Shown: one piece after another, positions 29,805 through 41,379 of the stretch
How positions within the stretch are numbered: position 1 is the first letter of the stretch
Layout of the letters: each line of letters begins with the position of its first letter
Assembly: GCF_009707325.1 (NCBI RefSeq)
Contig: NZ_CP046103.1
Span: 1,537,810-1,601,809 of the forward strand
Source of the DNA: Pseudomonas sp. IB20
GTDB lineage: Bacteria; Pseudomonadota; Gammaproteobacteria; Pseudomonadales; Pseudomonadaceae
Direction of reading: 5' to 3'
DNA: 64,000 nucleotides
Program-made: the position numbers and the translations under genes
Notes under the pieces: model-generated
The model's database searches: none
What the model saw: the letters and a program-made list of their open reading frames with translations, nothing else
What the model was told of the DNA's origin: nothing

Positions 29805-31583
29805 ATGCTTTCAGTCCGTCAACGCCGCGCGATCCGCCTGGCCAGCCGCTTCATTGCGCCCTACCGCTGGCACGCGCTGGGTGCCCTGTTGGCGCTGATC
29901 GTCACGGCGGGCATCACCTTGTCCATGGGCCAGGGCATTCGCCTGTTGGTGGATCAGGGCTTTATGACGCAATCGCCGCACCTGCTCAACCAGTCCATCG
30001 GCTTGTTCATGATTCTGGTGTTGGGCCTGGCCGTGGGCACGTTTGCGCGGTTTTACCTGGTGTCGTGGATCGGCGAACGGGTGGTGGCGGACATTCGCCG
30101 GCAGGTGTTCAACCACCTGATCTACCTGCACCCAGGCTTTTACGAAAACAACCGCAGTTCGGAAATCCAGTCACGGCTGACCACCGACACCACCTTGCTG
30201 CAATCAGTGATCGGCTCGTCGCTGTCATTGTTTCTGCGCAACGCCTTGATGGTCATCGGCGGCATCGTGTTGCTGTTTGTCACCAACCCCAAGCTCACCA
30301 GTATCGTGGTGATCGCGCTGCCGCTGGTGCTGGCGCCGATCCTGATCTTCGGGCGCCGTGTGCGCAGCCTCTCGCGCCTGAGCCAGGACCGCATCGCCGA
30401 CGTGGGCAGCTATGTGTCCGAGACCCTCGGCCAGATCAAGACCGTGCAGGCCTACAACCACCAAGTGCAGGACGAACAGCGCTTCGCCGTGACCGTGGAG
30501 GAGGCATTTGCCACGGCGCGCAAGCGCATCGCACAGCGCGCCTGGCTGATTACTTTGGTGATCATGCTGGTGCTGGGCGCTGTGGGCGTGATGCTCTGGG
30601 TCGGTGGTATGGACGTGATCAGCGGGCGTATTTCCGGTGGTGAGCTGGCGGCGTTCGTGTTCTACAGCCTGATCGTCGGCAGCGCTGTTGGCACCCTGAG
30701 CGAAGTGCTCGGCGAGCTGCAGCGCGCCGCCGGTGCCGCCGAGCGGATTGGCGAGTTGTTGCAGTCGAGTAACGAAATTCAGGCGCCTGCCGCCGGTACT
30801 GTGCAATTGCCGCAGCGCGTCAGCGGCCGCATGGAACTGCAAGACCTGCGCTTTTCCTACCCTTCGCGGCCCGACAGCTACGCCATCGACGGTGTGAGCC
30901 TGACCATCAATCCCGGCGAAACCCTGGCCTTGGTCGGCCCGTCCGGTGCCGGTAAATCGACGATTTTCGACCTGCTGCTGCGTTTCTACGACCCCCAGCA
31001 AGGCTGCATCCTGCTGGAAGGCCACGCACTGACCGAACTCGACCCGATGGACCTGCGCCGCCACTTCGCGTTGGTATCCCAGAGCCCGGCGCTGTTTTTC
31101 GGTAGCGTCGAAGAAAACATTCGCTACGGCAACCCGTCCGCCACCACCGCCCAGGTCGAGGTTGCCGCGCGCATCGCCCACGCCCACGACTTCATCCTGC
31201 AAATGCCCGACGGCTACCAGACCCATCTCGGCGACGGCGGCATGGGCCTCTCCGGCGGTCAGCGCCAACGCCTGGCCATCGCCCGCGCGTTGCTGGTGGA
31301 CGCACCGATCCTGCTGTTGGACGAAGCCACCAGCGCGCTGGATGCCCAGAGTGAACACTTGATTCAGCAGGCGTTGCCGCAACTGATGCAGGGCCGCACC
31401 ACGTTGGTGATTGCGCATCGGTTGGCGACGGTGAAGAACGCCGATCGGATCGCGGTGATGGACCAGGGCAAGCTAGTGGCGGTAGGCACGCACCAGCAGT
31501 TGATAGCGAGCAATCCGCTGTATGCGCGGTTGGCGGCGTTGCAGTTCAGTGATGGGCTTGAGGTCGCCAATAGCGAGGGCTGA
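29805..31583 (+). CDS. ABC exporter, fused permease-ATPase (MsbA/BmrA type)
   Basis: About 592 residues. Residues 1-320 are a six-helix type IV exporter membrane domain (for example LGALLALIVTAGITLSMGQG and LSLFLRNALMVIGGIVLLF). The C-terminal ATPase has Walker A VGPSGAGKSTIFDLL, the signature LSGGQRQRLAIARALL and Walker B ILLLDEATSALD. It should work as a homodimer exporting lipid, drug or peptide; the substrate is unknown. The GTG four codons upstream is an alternative start. Its last 15 codons lie inside a perfect 147-bp tandem duplication. Confidence 0.85.
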   Translation: MLSVRQRRAIRLASRFIAPYRWHALGALLALIVTAGITLSMGQGIRLLVDQGFMTQSPHLLNQSIGLFMILVLGLAVGTFARFYLVSWIGERVVADIRRQVFNHLIYLHPGFYENNRSSEIQSRLTTDTTLLQSVIGSSLSLFLRNALMVIGGIVLLFVTNPKLTSIVVIALPLVLAPILIFGRRVRSLSRLSQDRIADVGSYVSETLGQIKTVQAYNHQVQDEQRFAVTVEEAFATARKRIAQRAWLITLVIMLVLGAVGVMLWVGGMDVISGRISGGELAAFVFYSLIVGSAVGTLSEVLGELQRAAGAAERIGELLQSSNEIQAPAAGTVQLPQRVSGRMELQDLRFSYPSRPDSYAIDGVSLTINPGETLALVGPSGAGKSTIFDLLLRFYDPQQGCILLEGHALTELDPMDLRRHFALVSQSPALFFGSVEENIRYGNPSATTAQVEVAARIAHAHDFILQMPDGYQTHLGDGGMGLSGGQRQRLAIARALLVDAPILLLDEATSALDAQSEHLIQQALPQLMQGRTTLVIAHRLATVKNADRIAVMDQGKLVAVGTHQQLIASNPLYARLAALQFSDGLEVANSEG

Positions 31584-31831
31584 TGGCTAGCGGGTTTGCT
31601 GTGGCAAGCCCGCTCGCCACAAGACCCCCGCTCGCCACGGGGGTTGAGTCGCCAACAGTATGGCGACTTCCGGCCTAGGTGTTAGTTGCAGTTCAGTGAT
31701 GGGCTTGAGGTCGCCAATAGCGAGGGCTGATGGCTAGCGGGTTTGCTGTGGCAAGCCCGCTCGCCACAAGACCCCCGCTCGCCACGGGGGTTGAGTCGCC
31801 AACAGTATGGCGACTTCCGGCCTAGGTGTTA
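31538..31831. repeat. Perfect 147-bp tandem direct duplication containing REP sequence
   Basis: Bases 31538-31684 recur as 31685-31831 without a visible difference. The unit carries the last 15 codons and stop of the ABC exporter, a REP-like doublet (TGCTGTGGCAAGCCCGCTCG and its partner), and at its far end TTA, which in the second copy is the stop codon of the convergent slt gene. The second copy's exporter fragment is therefore a non-coding remnant. Confidence 0.95.
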
Positions 31832-33757
31832 CTGATCATCAAAATACCGCTCGTGCCAATCCACCAGCGGCTGCGGTGAGTTGAGCTTTTGCCCGTAGAT
31901 CACCGAATAAGACAGCACGTTCTGCACATACTGGCGGGTTTCGTCGAATGGGATGCTTTCCACCCACACGTCGAAGCTCAGGTGGTCGGCACCACGCAGC
32001 CATTGGCGAACACGGCCGGGGCCGGCGTTGTAGGCGGCGGAGGCGAGTACGCGGTTGCCGTTGAACTGGCTGTGCACTTGGCTCAGGTAGGCCGCGCCGA
32101 GCTGGATGTTTTTGTCCGGGTCGAGCACCTGGGCCGGTGAGGCTAGCGGGATGCTGAACTTGCGCGCGGTTTCCTTGGCGGTGCCGGGCATCAGTTGCAT
32201 CAGGCCGCTGGCGCCGACGCCGGAGCGGGCGTCGTCCATGAAGGCGCTTTCCTGGCGGGTGATAGCAAACACCCAGCTCGAATGCAGGCCACGCACCTTG
32301 GCTTCGCGCACCAAGGTGTCCCGGTGGGCCATCGGGAAGCGGATATCCAAATCGTCCCAGTACTGTGCCTGGCTGATGGTGCGGATCGCCGGGAAGTACC
32401 ACTTCATGTCATAGGCCAGCTTGGCCTGGGCGACCATTTCATCGCGGTTGAAGTGACGGCTGACGTGATACCACTCGCGGCGGCCATCGACGATCTGGCC
32501 GCGCGCATAGAACTCCAGGGCACGGCGCACGCCGGGCGTGTTACGCACCTTGTTGATCAGCGCCTGGCTCATCACCAGTGGCTTGTTGTTCAACTGGTAC
32601 GGCGCCTTGGAGCGGTCGGCGGCGAGGAAGCCATAGAAATCCCGCTCCCGCGACAGGTTTTTGTACAGCACCAGGGCTTGCGGGTTTTTTGGCTCGGCCA
32701 GTTCCAGGCTGCGAGCCTGCCAGTAGCGCCAGCGGTTGGTGGTGGCCAGGTCTTGTGGGAGTTTGCGGGTCAACTGGTAGGCGTCTTCCCAACGGGCCAG
32801 GCGCAACAGCAGGCGCAGGCGCCATTCGGAGACGGTGTTGTCACGCAACTCCGGGTCGTACTTGGTCATCACCTCAAGGGCGCGCGGGTCGAAGCGTTTA
32901 GCCAGGGTCAGGCCGATCTCGCGGGCGATTGCCACTTTTTCGTCACGGGAGAAGTGCATGCTGCTGGCATACCCGTCGAGCAGGGCCATGGCCTTCTCCG
33001 GGTCCTGGCGTGCCAAGCGGCGCAGGCCCAGGCCTACGGCGTCAGACATGGCCTCGCTGGCGGGCAGGAAGCGCGATGGATCGCTGAGCATGTCGGGCTT
33101 TTGCGCTACGTCGACCATCAGGCGGCCCTGGGCGCCGAGGGTTGGCAGGGTTTTCACCAGGCTGTTGGCCAGCGCGTAGTTGCGCGCTTCGGCGGCGAGC
33201 TTGGCGCGGTCCCAGATTTTCTGTTCGGTGAGTTGGCCAGCGGCGGCCCACTGGCCGAAGGTGGCGTCACAGGCGGCGGGTTGGGATTTGCCGGTCAGCC
33301 AGAGTTTTTCGGTGGTCTTGTAGCCTTCGGCTTTCAAGTTATGGGTGAGCTGGTACTGGCCATGCAGGCAGTCCAGTTCAACGAAATTGAGTTTGGCGTC
33401 GTAGTACTTTTCAAAGGTCTGCCAGTCGCCACGGTCGGCCAACCAGCGCAACCAGCGCAGTTTCATCCAGTTAGCCTGGGGCAGGTCGCCGTTTTTGGCG
33501 AGGAACTGTTCGATTTCCTCGTTGCTTGCGGTTTTCAGGCGCGCGGTCAGCTCGTCGTAGGCCAGGTACGGCGTGAGCGGGTAGTCGGCCAACGCCTGGC
33601 TGTATTGCATGTACGGGCCGCTGTCGCCTTTGGCGAGGGCGCGTTTGGCTTCATCGTAATATTGACGTTGGGTGGTGAGGTCCACGGCCTGGGCGGATTG
33701 AACGGCGGTGGCGGAAAGAAGCAGACAAGATAAAAAGTTGAAAAGGCGACTGCGCAT
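31829..33757 (-). CDS. slt: Soluble lytic murein transglycosylase
   Basis: 642 residues from ATG 33757, giving a signal peptide (SRLFNFLSCLLLSATAVQSAQA). The long N-terminal superhelical U/L domain (residues about 25-480) is followed by the catalytic SLT domain with AITRQESAFMDDARSGVGAS, GLMQLMPGTAKETARKF and ASAAYNAGPGRVRQWL; the Glu in RQES is the catalytic acid. It cleaves peptidoglycan glycan chains to anhydromuropeptides in the periplasm. Its TAA stop comes from the end of the 147-bp duplication. Confidence 0.9.
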   Translation of the reverse strand: MRSRLFNFLSCLLLSATAVQSAQAVDLTTQRQYYDEAKRALAKGDSGPYMQYSQALADYPLTPYLAYDELTARLKTASNEEIEQFLAKNGDLPQANWMKLRWLRWLADRGDWQTFEKYYDAKLNFVELDCLHGQYQLTHNLKAEGYKTTEKLWLTGKSQPAACDATFGQWAAAGQLTEQKIWDRAKLAAEARNYALANSLVKTLPTLGAQGRLMVDVAQKPDMLSDPSRFLPASEAMSDAVGLGLRRLARQDPEKAMALLDGYASSMHFSRDEKVAIAREIGLTLAKRFDPRALEVMTKYDPELRDNTVSEWRLRLLLRLARWEDAYQLTRKLPQDLATTNRWRYWQARSLELAEPKNPQALVLYKNLSRERDFYGFLAADRSKAPYQLNNKPLVMSQALINKVRNTPGVRRALEFYARGQIVDGRREWYHVSRHFNRDEMVAQAKLAYDMKWYFPAIRTISQAQYWDDLDIRFPMAHRDTLVREAKVRGLHSSWVFAITRQESAFMDDARSGVGASGLMQLMPGTAKETARKFSIPLASPAQVLDPDKNIQLGAAYLSQVHSQFNGNRVLASAAYNAGPGRVRQWLRGADHLSFDVWVESIPFDETRQYVQNVLSYSVIYGQKLNSPQPLVDWHERYFDDQ

Positions 33758-33970
33758 GAGACGTCCGTGCAGAGAAATCACGACTAGCACCGGCACTGCC
33801 GACACTGATTACCCCTAGCTTAGCCTTTTGCCAGCGGCCGGCGAAAGCTTTGCCGGCCGGCTGGCTGAAGTTCAGCGTAAATGTCCTACAGAACGTGTCG
33901 ATAGCGAAAATGCCGGCCGCATCCAACCCTCAAGTCAGGTAGAATGCGCGCCCAGTTTTTGGAGAAGCGT

Positions 33971-35887
33971 ATGACCCTGCTCAAATTCAGCGATGTGTCC
34001 CTTGCTTTCGGCGCTATGCCGTTGTTGGACAAGGTGTCCTGGCAGATCGCCCGTGGTGAGCGGGTGTGCATCATCGGCCGCAACGGCACCGGCAAGTCCA
34101 GCATGATGAAGCTGGTTAAGGGCGACCAGAAGCCCGATGACGGCTCTGTTTGGCGCGCCCCGGGCCTGAAGATCGGCGAATTGCCGCAAGAATTGCCGGT
34201 GGCCGACGGACGGACAGTGTTCGACGTGGTTGCCGAAGGCCTCGACGGCGTCGGTGAGTTGCTCGCGCAATACCATCACCTGGCGCAGAACTGCGTCACC
34301 GAAGAAGACCTGGACAAGCTGATGCACGTCCAGCAAGACCTCGAAGCCCGTGATGGCTGGCGCTTGCAGCAACTGGTCGACAGCACCCTTAGCCGCCTGC
34401 AACTGCCGGCCGACAAGACCCTCGCCGAGTTGTCCGGTGGCTGGCGTCGTCGCGTGCTGCTGGCCCAGGCCCTGGTGTCCGAGCCGGACCTGCTGCTGCT
34501 CGACGAACCAACCAACCACCTGGACATCGGCGCAATCGCCTGGCTGGAAGAAGCCATCAAGGACTTCCAGGGCGCTGTGCTGTTTATCACGCACGACCGT
34601 GCCTTCCTGCAGAGCCTGGCAACGCGCATCCTTGAACTGGACCGTGGCGGCCTGATCGACTGGAACGGCGACTACGCCAGTTTCCTGGTGCACAAGGAAG
34701 CCGCACTGTCCGCTGAAGAAACCGCCAACGCGTTGTTCGACAAAAAGCTGGCTCAGGAAGAAGTCTGGATCCGCCAGGGCATCAAGGCCCGTCGCACCCG
34801 TAACGAAGGTCGCGTACGTGCCCTCAAGGCTCTGCGCAATGAGCGTAGCGAGCGTCGCGAACGCACTGGCAAGGCCAATATTCAGCTCGACACCGCCGAC
34901 AAGTCGGGCAAGCAGGTTATGGTGCTGGAGAACGTCAGCTTCCATCACCCGGATGGCCCGTTCCTGATCAAGGACTTCTCCATGGTCCTGCAGCGCGGCG
35001 ACCGTATCGGCCTGCTGGGCGCCAACGGTACCGGCAAGACCACCTTGCTCAAACTGATGCTCAATGGCCTGCAACCGACCAGCGGCACGGTAGAGGAAGG
35101 CACCAAGATCGACGTGGCCTACTTCGACCAGTTGCGCCACCAGTTGGACCTGGAAAAAACCGTGATCGACAACGTCGCCGAAGGCCGCGACTTTATCGAT
35201 ATCGACGGCCAGAGCCGCCACGTGCTGAGCTACCTGGGCGACTTCCTGTTCAGCCCACAGCGTGCACGTACGCCGGTGAAAGCCTTGTCCGGTGGTGAGC
35301 GTGCGCGCCTGCTGCTGGCCAAACTGTTCAGCAAACCGGCCAACCTGCTGGTACTCGACGAACCGACTAACGACCTCGACGTGGAAACCCTCGAGCTGCT
35401 GGAAGAGGTCTTGCTGACCTTCAACGGCACTGTGCTGATGGTCAGCCACGACCGGGCATTCCTCGACAACGTGGTCACCAGCACCCTGGTCTTCGAAGGT
35501 GAAGGCAAAGTGCGTGAATACGTCGGTGGTTATCAGGACTGGCTGCGTCAGGGCGGCTCGCCGCGCCTGCTGGGCGTGACCGAGAGCAAGTCCGGCAAAG
35601 CCGACTTGACCTCGGCAGTGGTGGCGGTTGCCGCTGCTGAACCGGCCCAGGAAGCTGCGCCGGCGGCCAAGAAGAAGCTCAGCTACAAGCTGCAACGCGA
35701 GCTGGAAGCCTTGCCGGGTGATATCGACGCCAAGGAACAGCAGATCGCCGCAGTAGAGGCGGACATGGCTGACGCGGGTTTTTACCTGCGCCCGGCGGCG
35801 GAAACCGCCAAGGTCATTGCTTCCCTGGAGACGTTGAACCAGGAGCTGGAAGTGTTGGTTGAGCGTTGGGCTGAGCTGGATGCCTGA
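33971..35887 (+). CDS. uup: ABC-F family ATPase Uup
   Basis: 638 residues from ATG 33971, seven bases after GGAGA. Two ABC domains without membrane helices: Walker A GRNGTGKSSMMKL and GANGTGKTTLLKL, signatures LSGGWRRRVLLAQAL and LSGGERARLLLAKLF. The C-terminal coiled-coil domain (LSYKLQRELEALPGDIDAKE) is the Uup-specific DNA/branched-structure binding part. Uup influences transposon excision and ribosome function. A TAGAAT -10-like hexamer lies 25 bases upstream of the start. Divergent from slt. Confidence 0.9.
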   Translation: MTLLKFSDVSLAFGAMPLLDKVSWQIARGERVCIIGRNGTGKSSMMKLVKGDQKPDDGSVWRAPGLKIGELPQELPVADGRTVFDVVAEGLDGVGELLAQYHHLAQNCVTEEDLDKLMHVQQDLEARDGWRLQQLVDSTLSRLQLPADKTLAELSGGWRRRVLLAQALVSEPDLLLLDEPTNHLDIGAIAWLEEAIKDFQGAVLFITHDRAFLQSLATRILELDRGGLIDWNGDYASFLVHKEAALSAEETANALFDKKLAQEEVWIRQGIKARRTRNEGRVRALKALRNERSERRERTGKANIQLDTADKSGKQVMVLENVSFHHPDGPFLIKDFSMVLQRGDRIGLLGANGTGKTTLLKLMLNGLQPTSGTVEEGTKIDVAYFDQLRHQLDLEKTVIDNVAEGRDFIDIDGQSRHVLSYLGDFLFSPQRARTPVKALSGGERARLLLAKLFSKPANLLVLDEPTNDLDVETLELLEEVLLTFNGTVLMVSHDRAFLDNVVTSTLVFEGEGKVREYVGGYQDWLRQGGSPRLLGVTESKSGKADLTSAVVAVAAAEPAQEAAPAAKKKLSYKLQRELEALPGDIDAKEQQIAAVEADMADAGFYLRPAAETAKVIASLETLNQELEVLVERWAELDA

Positions 35888-35903
35888 GTGATTCAAGCGC
35901 ATT

Positions 35904-35943
35904 AAAAAAACCGGCGCTCATTTATATGAGCGCCGGTTTTTTT
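35904..35943 (+). terminator. Rho-independent terminator of uup
   Basis: A nearly perfect palindrome: ACCGGCGCTCAT, loop TTAT, ATGAGCGCCGGT, with A7 before and T7 after. It can act in both directions and starts 17 bases after the uup stop. Confidence 0.9.
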
Positions 35944-35960
35944 GTATGAAATACAGTAAT

Positions 35961-36077
35961 GTGGGAGCTGGCTTGTGTGGGAGTCGGGCTTGCCCGCGAT
36001 GCATGCACCTTGGTGTTTCAGTCACACCGTGGTGATGCCATCGCAGCGGTGCGCCGACTCGACAAGCCAGCTCCCAC
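35961..36077. repeat. REP cluster overlapping the uspA 3' end
   Basis: Left arms GTGGGAGCTGGCTTGTG and GTGGGAGTCGGGCTTGCCCG lie side by side; the right arm GACAAGCCAGCTCCCAC lies at 36061-36077. The right half is inside the reading frame of the universal stress protein and encodes its last 19 codons. Confidence 0.85.
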
Positions 36078-36542
36078 ATGGTTTAACCGGCTTTCAATAC
36101 GTCTAGCGCTTTTTACCAGCTTCACCGCCAGCACATCACACGGCGCGCCGTGCAACACATCATTGGCGGTCGAGCCCAGCAGCAATGCCAAGCCATGGCG
36201 GCCATGGCTGCCGACCACGATCAGGTCGCAGCCCTGTTCCTTGGCCAGGTGGTGGATTTCCTGGCGCGGCTGGCCGTAGGTGAGGTGCGAGTTCTCCTTG
36301 GTCACTTCCGGGTATTTGAGGATCAACCGCTCCAGGCGTTCTTTGGCCTGGTCAAACTGTTGTTGCTGCAACTGGGACAGATCCATGGGCACGTCGCCTC
36401 CAAAGGCCATGGCCATCGGCTCGACGATGTGCACCAGCGACAGTTTGGCGTCGCTGGCGACCGCGAAGGCGCGGGCGCGCTTGATGACTGGATCGCACTC
36501 TTCGGTCAGGTCTACGGCGACCAGAATATGTTCGTATGACAT
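36018..36542 (-). CDS. Universal stress protein (UspA family) with REP-encoded tail
   Basis: 174 residues. The UspA fold is clear: YEHILVAVDLTEECDPVI at the start and, near residue 125, VVGSHGRHGLALLLGSTAND, close to the ATP-binding G-x2-G-x8/9-G(S/T) motif. DVLHGAPCDVLAVK is the usual last strand and family members end shortly after it. Here the frame continues about 28 residues, and residues 156-174 (VGAGLSSRRTAAMASPRCD) are a translated REP arm. The ancestral stop was probably lost by REP insertion or mutation. The gene stands alone. Confidence 0.85.
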   Translation of the reverse strand: MSYEHILVAVDLTEECDPVIKRARAFAVASDAKLSLVHIVEPMAMAFGGDVPMDLSQLQQQQFDQAKERLERLILKYPEVTKENSHLTYGQPRQEIHHLAKEQGCDLIVVGSHGRHGLALLLGSTANDVLHGAPCDVLAVKLVKSARRIESRLNHVGAGLSSRRTAAMASPRCD

Positions 36543-36647
36543 GGGGCGTTCCTCCAGGGGACTGCAATAAGTTCAGTATGGCTGCTTTCAAGCGGATGGG
36601 GTTGCGTCAAATCAAATCCGCTCATTTAGAAATTCGGGAGTACAGAT

Positions 36648-37085
36648 ATGACGGTCTGGATAGTGGTGTCAATCCTTCTAGTGGTTCTGAGCCCTCTGGC
36701 ATGGCTGCGCCCCTCACGCCATCAGAGTGGACGCATGGCCCTGCGGATGGAGGCGCGCCGCATCGGCCTGGCCATGCAGTTGGCGCCCCAGGAGTGGCCG
36801 CACTGGCTCAAGCAGGAGCCGCCGAGCCCGTGCGCGCAGTACTGCCGCCCACGGCGCGGGCGTACGCCGGCCATCTGGAGTTATTGGCAGTTGGAGCCGG
36901 GTGTGTGGGTCAATCAGTGGCGTGAGGTGTGCGTCGATGAACTGTTGTTGGCGCATTTTGCGACGCTGCCGGACAATGTCTACAAGGTCGAGGCCGACAA
37001 GCAGATGATCGCCTTGTGCTGGGGCGAGAAGGGCGAGGCGAGTGTGTTGAAGGACATTGATACGTTGCTCAAGGCCCTGGCTTGA
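36648..37085 (+). CDS. Hypothetical single-pass membrane protein
   Basis: 145 residues. An N-terminal hydrophobic segment (VWIVVSILLVVLSPLAWL) anchors a small soluble domain with several Trp residues (IWSYWQLEPGVWVNQWREVC) and a C-terminal helix. The start ATG 36648 directly precedes the anchor. Some Pseudomonas annotations call relatives a YajC-like translocase subunit, but I see no support for that beyond the single anchor. It lies upstream of fadBA but is separated by about 490 bases, so is probably not in that operon. Confidence 0.65.
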   Translation: MTVWIVVSILLVVLSPLAWLRPSRHQSGRMALRMEARRIGLAMQLAPQEWPHWLKQEPPSPCAQYCRPRRGRTPAIWSYWQLEPGVWVNQWREVCVDELLLAHFATLPDNVYKVEADKQMIALCWGEKGEASVLKDIDTLLKALA

Positions 37086-37111
37086 TGTCTGTCAGATAAA
37101 AGCCAGGCAAT

Positions 37112-37137
37112 AAAAAGCCCGACATCATCATCGGGCT
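37112..37137. terminator. Stem-loop after the hypothetical membrane protein
   Basis: AGCCCGA (37116-37122) pairs with TCGGGCT (37131-37137) around an 8-base loop. The A5 tract lies on the upstream side only, so read on the plus strand it lacks a U tract; it would be a better terminator for minus-strand transcripts. Confidence 0.55.
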
Positions 37138-37579
37138 GGAGTTGGCCAGGCAGGCCGGAAATCTGTGATTCACGCGTCGGATGTTCATCCAGGCGCATTA
37201 AGCTTGTCGCTAGCCTAGCGGCATATCCCGTTGTGTACAGCCTTTTCCCACAAATTTCAGACTATTGATTTCGTGAATATTTGAATATTGACGAGGCGCG
37301 GGCTTAGGGTGGGGGTTCTGAACTGACTGGAAAGTCGCGTTTTCCCTAGCCTTTCGAGCGATTGACAATTGCCCGGAATTGGATGAAGGTGGCGTACCCA
37401 AATCAAACGGGCGTATGAATTGAGCGTTTGTCTGTCAGACCGCTCATACAGAACCCCGACTAGCGCATTGGCGGGTGTGCCTGGCGAATGGGTGTGAGCA
37501 TTGACGCAACTATCAATGTTCAACCATAGGCCAGCGTCCAGTGAGTACTGTTCAGCTTCCATATCGTGGAGATCAGTTG
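37138..37579 (+). promoter_or_regulatory. fadBA upstream region (no gene)
   Basis: This stretch holds no gene I can support. Its composition is more AT-rich than its surroundings (for example the run around 37250-37290). It contains the PsrA-like site listed separately, and a larger imperfect symmetry around it: CAAACG at 37404 with CGTTTG at 37425, and GTATGA at 37413 with TCATAC about 25 bases on. TTGACG at 37501 is a possible -35 without a convincing -10. The fadB promoter must lie here. Confidence 0.5.
37404..37417 (+). promoter_or_regulatory. Probable PsrA operator upstream of fadBA
   Basis: CAAAC-GGGC-GTATG matches the PsrA consensus (G/C)AAAC-N2-4-GTTT(G/C) with one mismatch. A full half-site GTTTG follows at 37426-37430. 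Two better copies of the same motif lie on the psrA promoter in this window. PsrA is known in P. aeruginosa to repress fadBA and to be released by long-chain fatty acids. Confidence 0.6.
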
Positions 37580-40932
<3,353 letters not shown>

Positions 40933-40947
40933 GCGTTAGGTTGACGG

Positions 40948-40982
40948 AAGCCGGGGCCCAGTGCCCCGGTTTTTGTTTTTTG
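40948..40982 (+). terminator. Rho-independent terminator of fadBA
   Basis: CCGGGGC (40951-40957) and GCCCCGG (40963-40969) around a 5-base loop, followed by TTTTTGTTTTTT. It starts 16 bases after the fadA stop. Confidence 0.9.
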
Positions 40983-41028
40983 GAATTTTTAATATTTTTT
41001 TTAATAAATTTTGTAAGAGGGCCAGAGC

Positions 41029-41265
41029 ATGAAAGTCGAACCAGGGCTCTACCAACATTATAAGGGGCCGCAGTACCGCGTTTTTAACGTGGCACGGCAC
41101 TCCGAGACCGAAGAAGAAGTGGTGTTTTACCAAGCACTGTATGGCGATTACGGCTTTTGGGTACGCCCGTTGAGCATGTTCCTGGAGACCGTCGAAGTTG
41201 ACGGCGAGCAGGTCCCGCGCTTTGCTTTGGTCCAGGCCGAACCCAGTCTTTTTTCAGGGCAATAA
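41029..41265 (+). CDS. DUF1653 domain-containing protein
   Basis: 78 residues covering one DUF1653 domain: GLYQHYKGPQYRVFNVARHS, then EEVVFYQALYGDYGFWVRPL and a short Glu-rich end. It is a small beta-rich protein found widely beside unrelated genes; function unknown. The ATG has GAGGGCC upstream. It lies behind a very AT-rich stretch (40978-41015, A/T runs), which may act as a UP element for its own promoter. Confidence 0.8.
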   Translation: MKVEPGLYQHYKGPQYRVFNVARHSETEEEVVFYQALYGDYGFWVRPLSMFLETVEVDGEQVPRFALVQAEPSLFSGQ

Positions 41266-41290
41266 CGGCAGGCCGCGCAGAATGCTGCGC

Positions 41291-41319
41291 TTGACCTCAC
41301 CTTGTTGCCACTATATATA
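41291..41319 (+). promoter_or_regulatory. Sigma-70 promoter of topA
   Basis: TTGACC at 41291-41296 (5 of 6 to consensus), 17-base spacer, TATATA at 41314-41319. The expected start near 41326 gives a leader of about 54 bases before the topA ATG. Confidence 0.7.
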
Positions 41320-41379
41320 GCGTTGCCGCGACAGGCGCCAACTGCCTTTCACTTCTCGAATTCAGGAATTTTCCGATCC

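Noticed and set aside
33935..35902. A 655-codon minus-strand open frame opposite uup
   Set aside because: Shadow of uup; composition unlike real proteins, and both Walker motifs are on the plus strand.
37257..37562. A 101-codon minus-strand open frame upstream of fadB
   Set aside because: It covers the fadBA regulatory region, has no ribosome site and no recognisable sequence; treated as non-coding.
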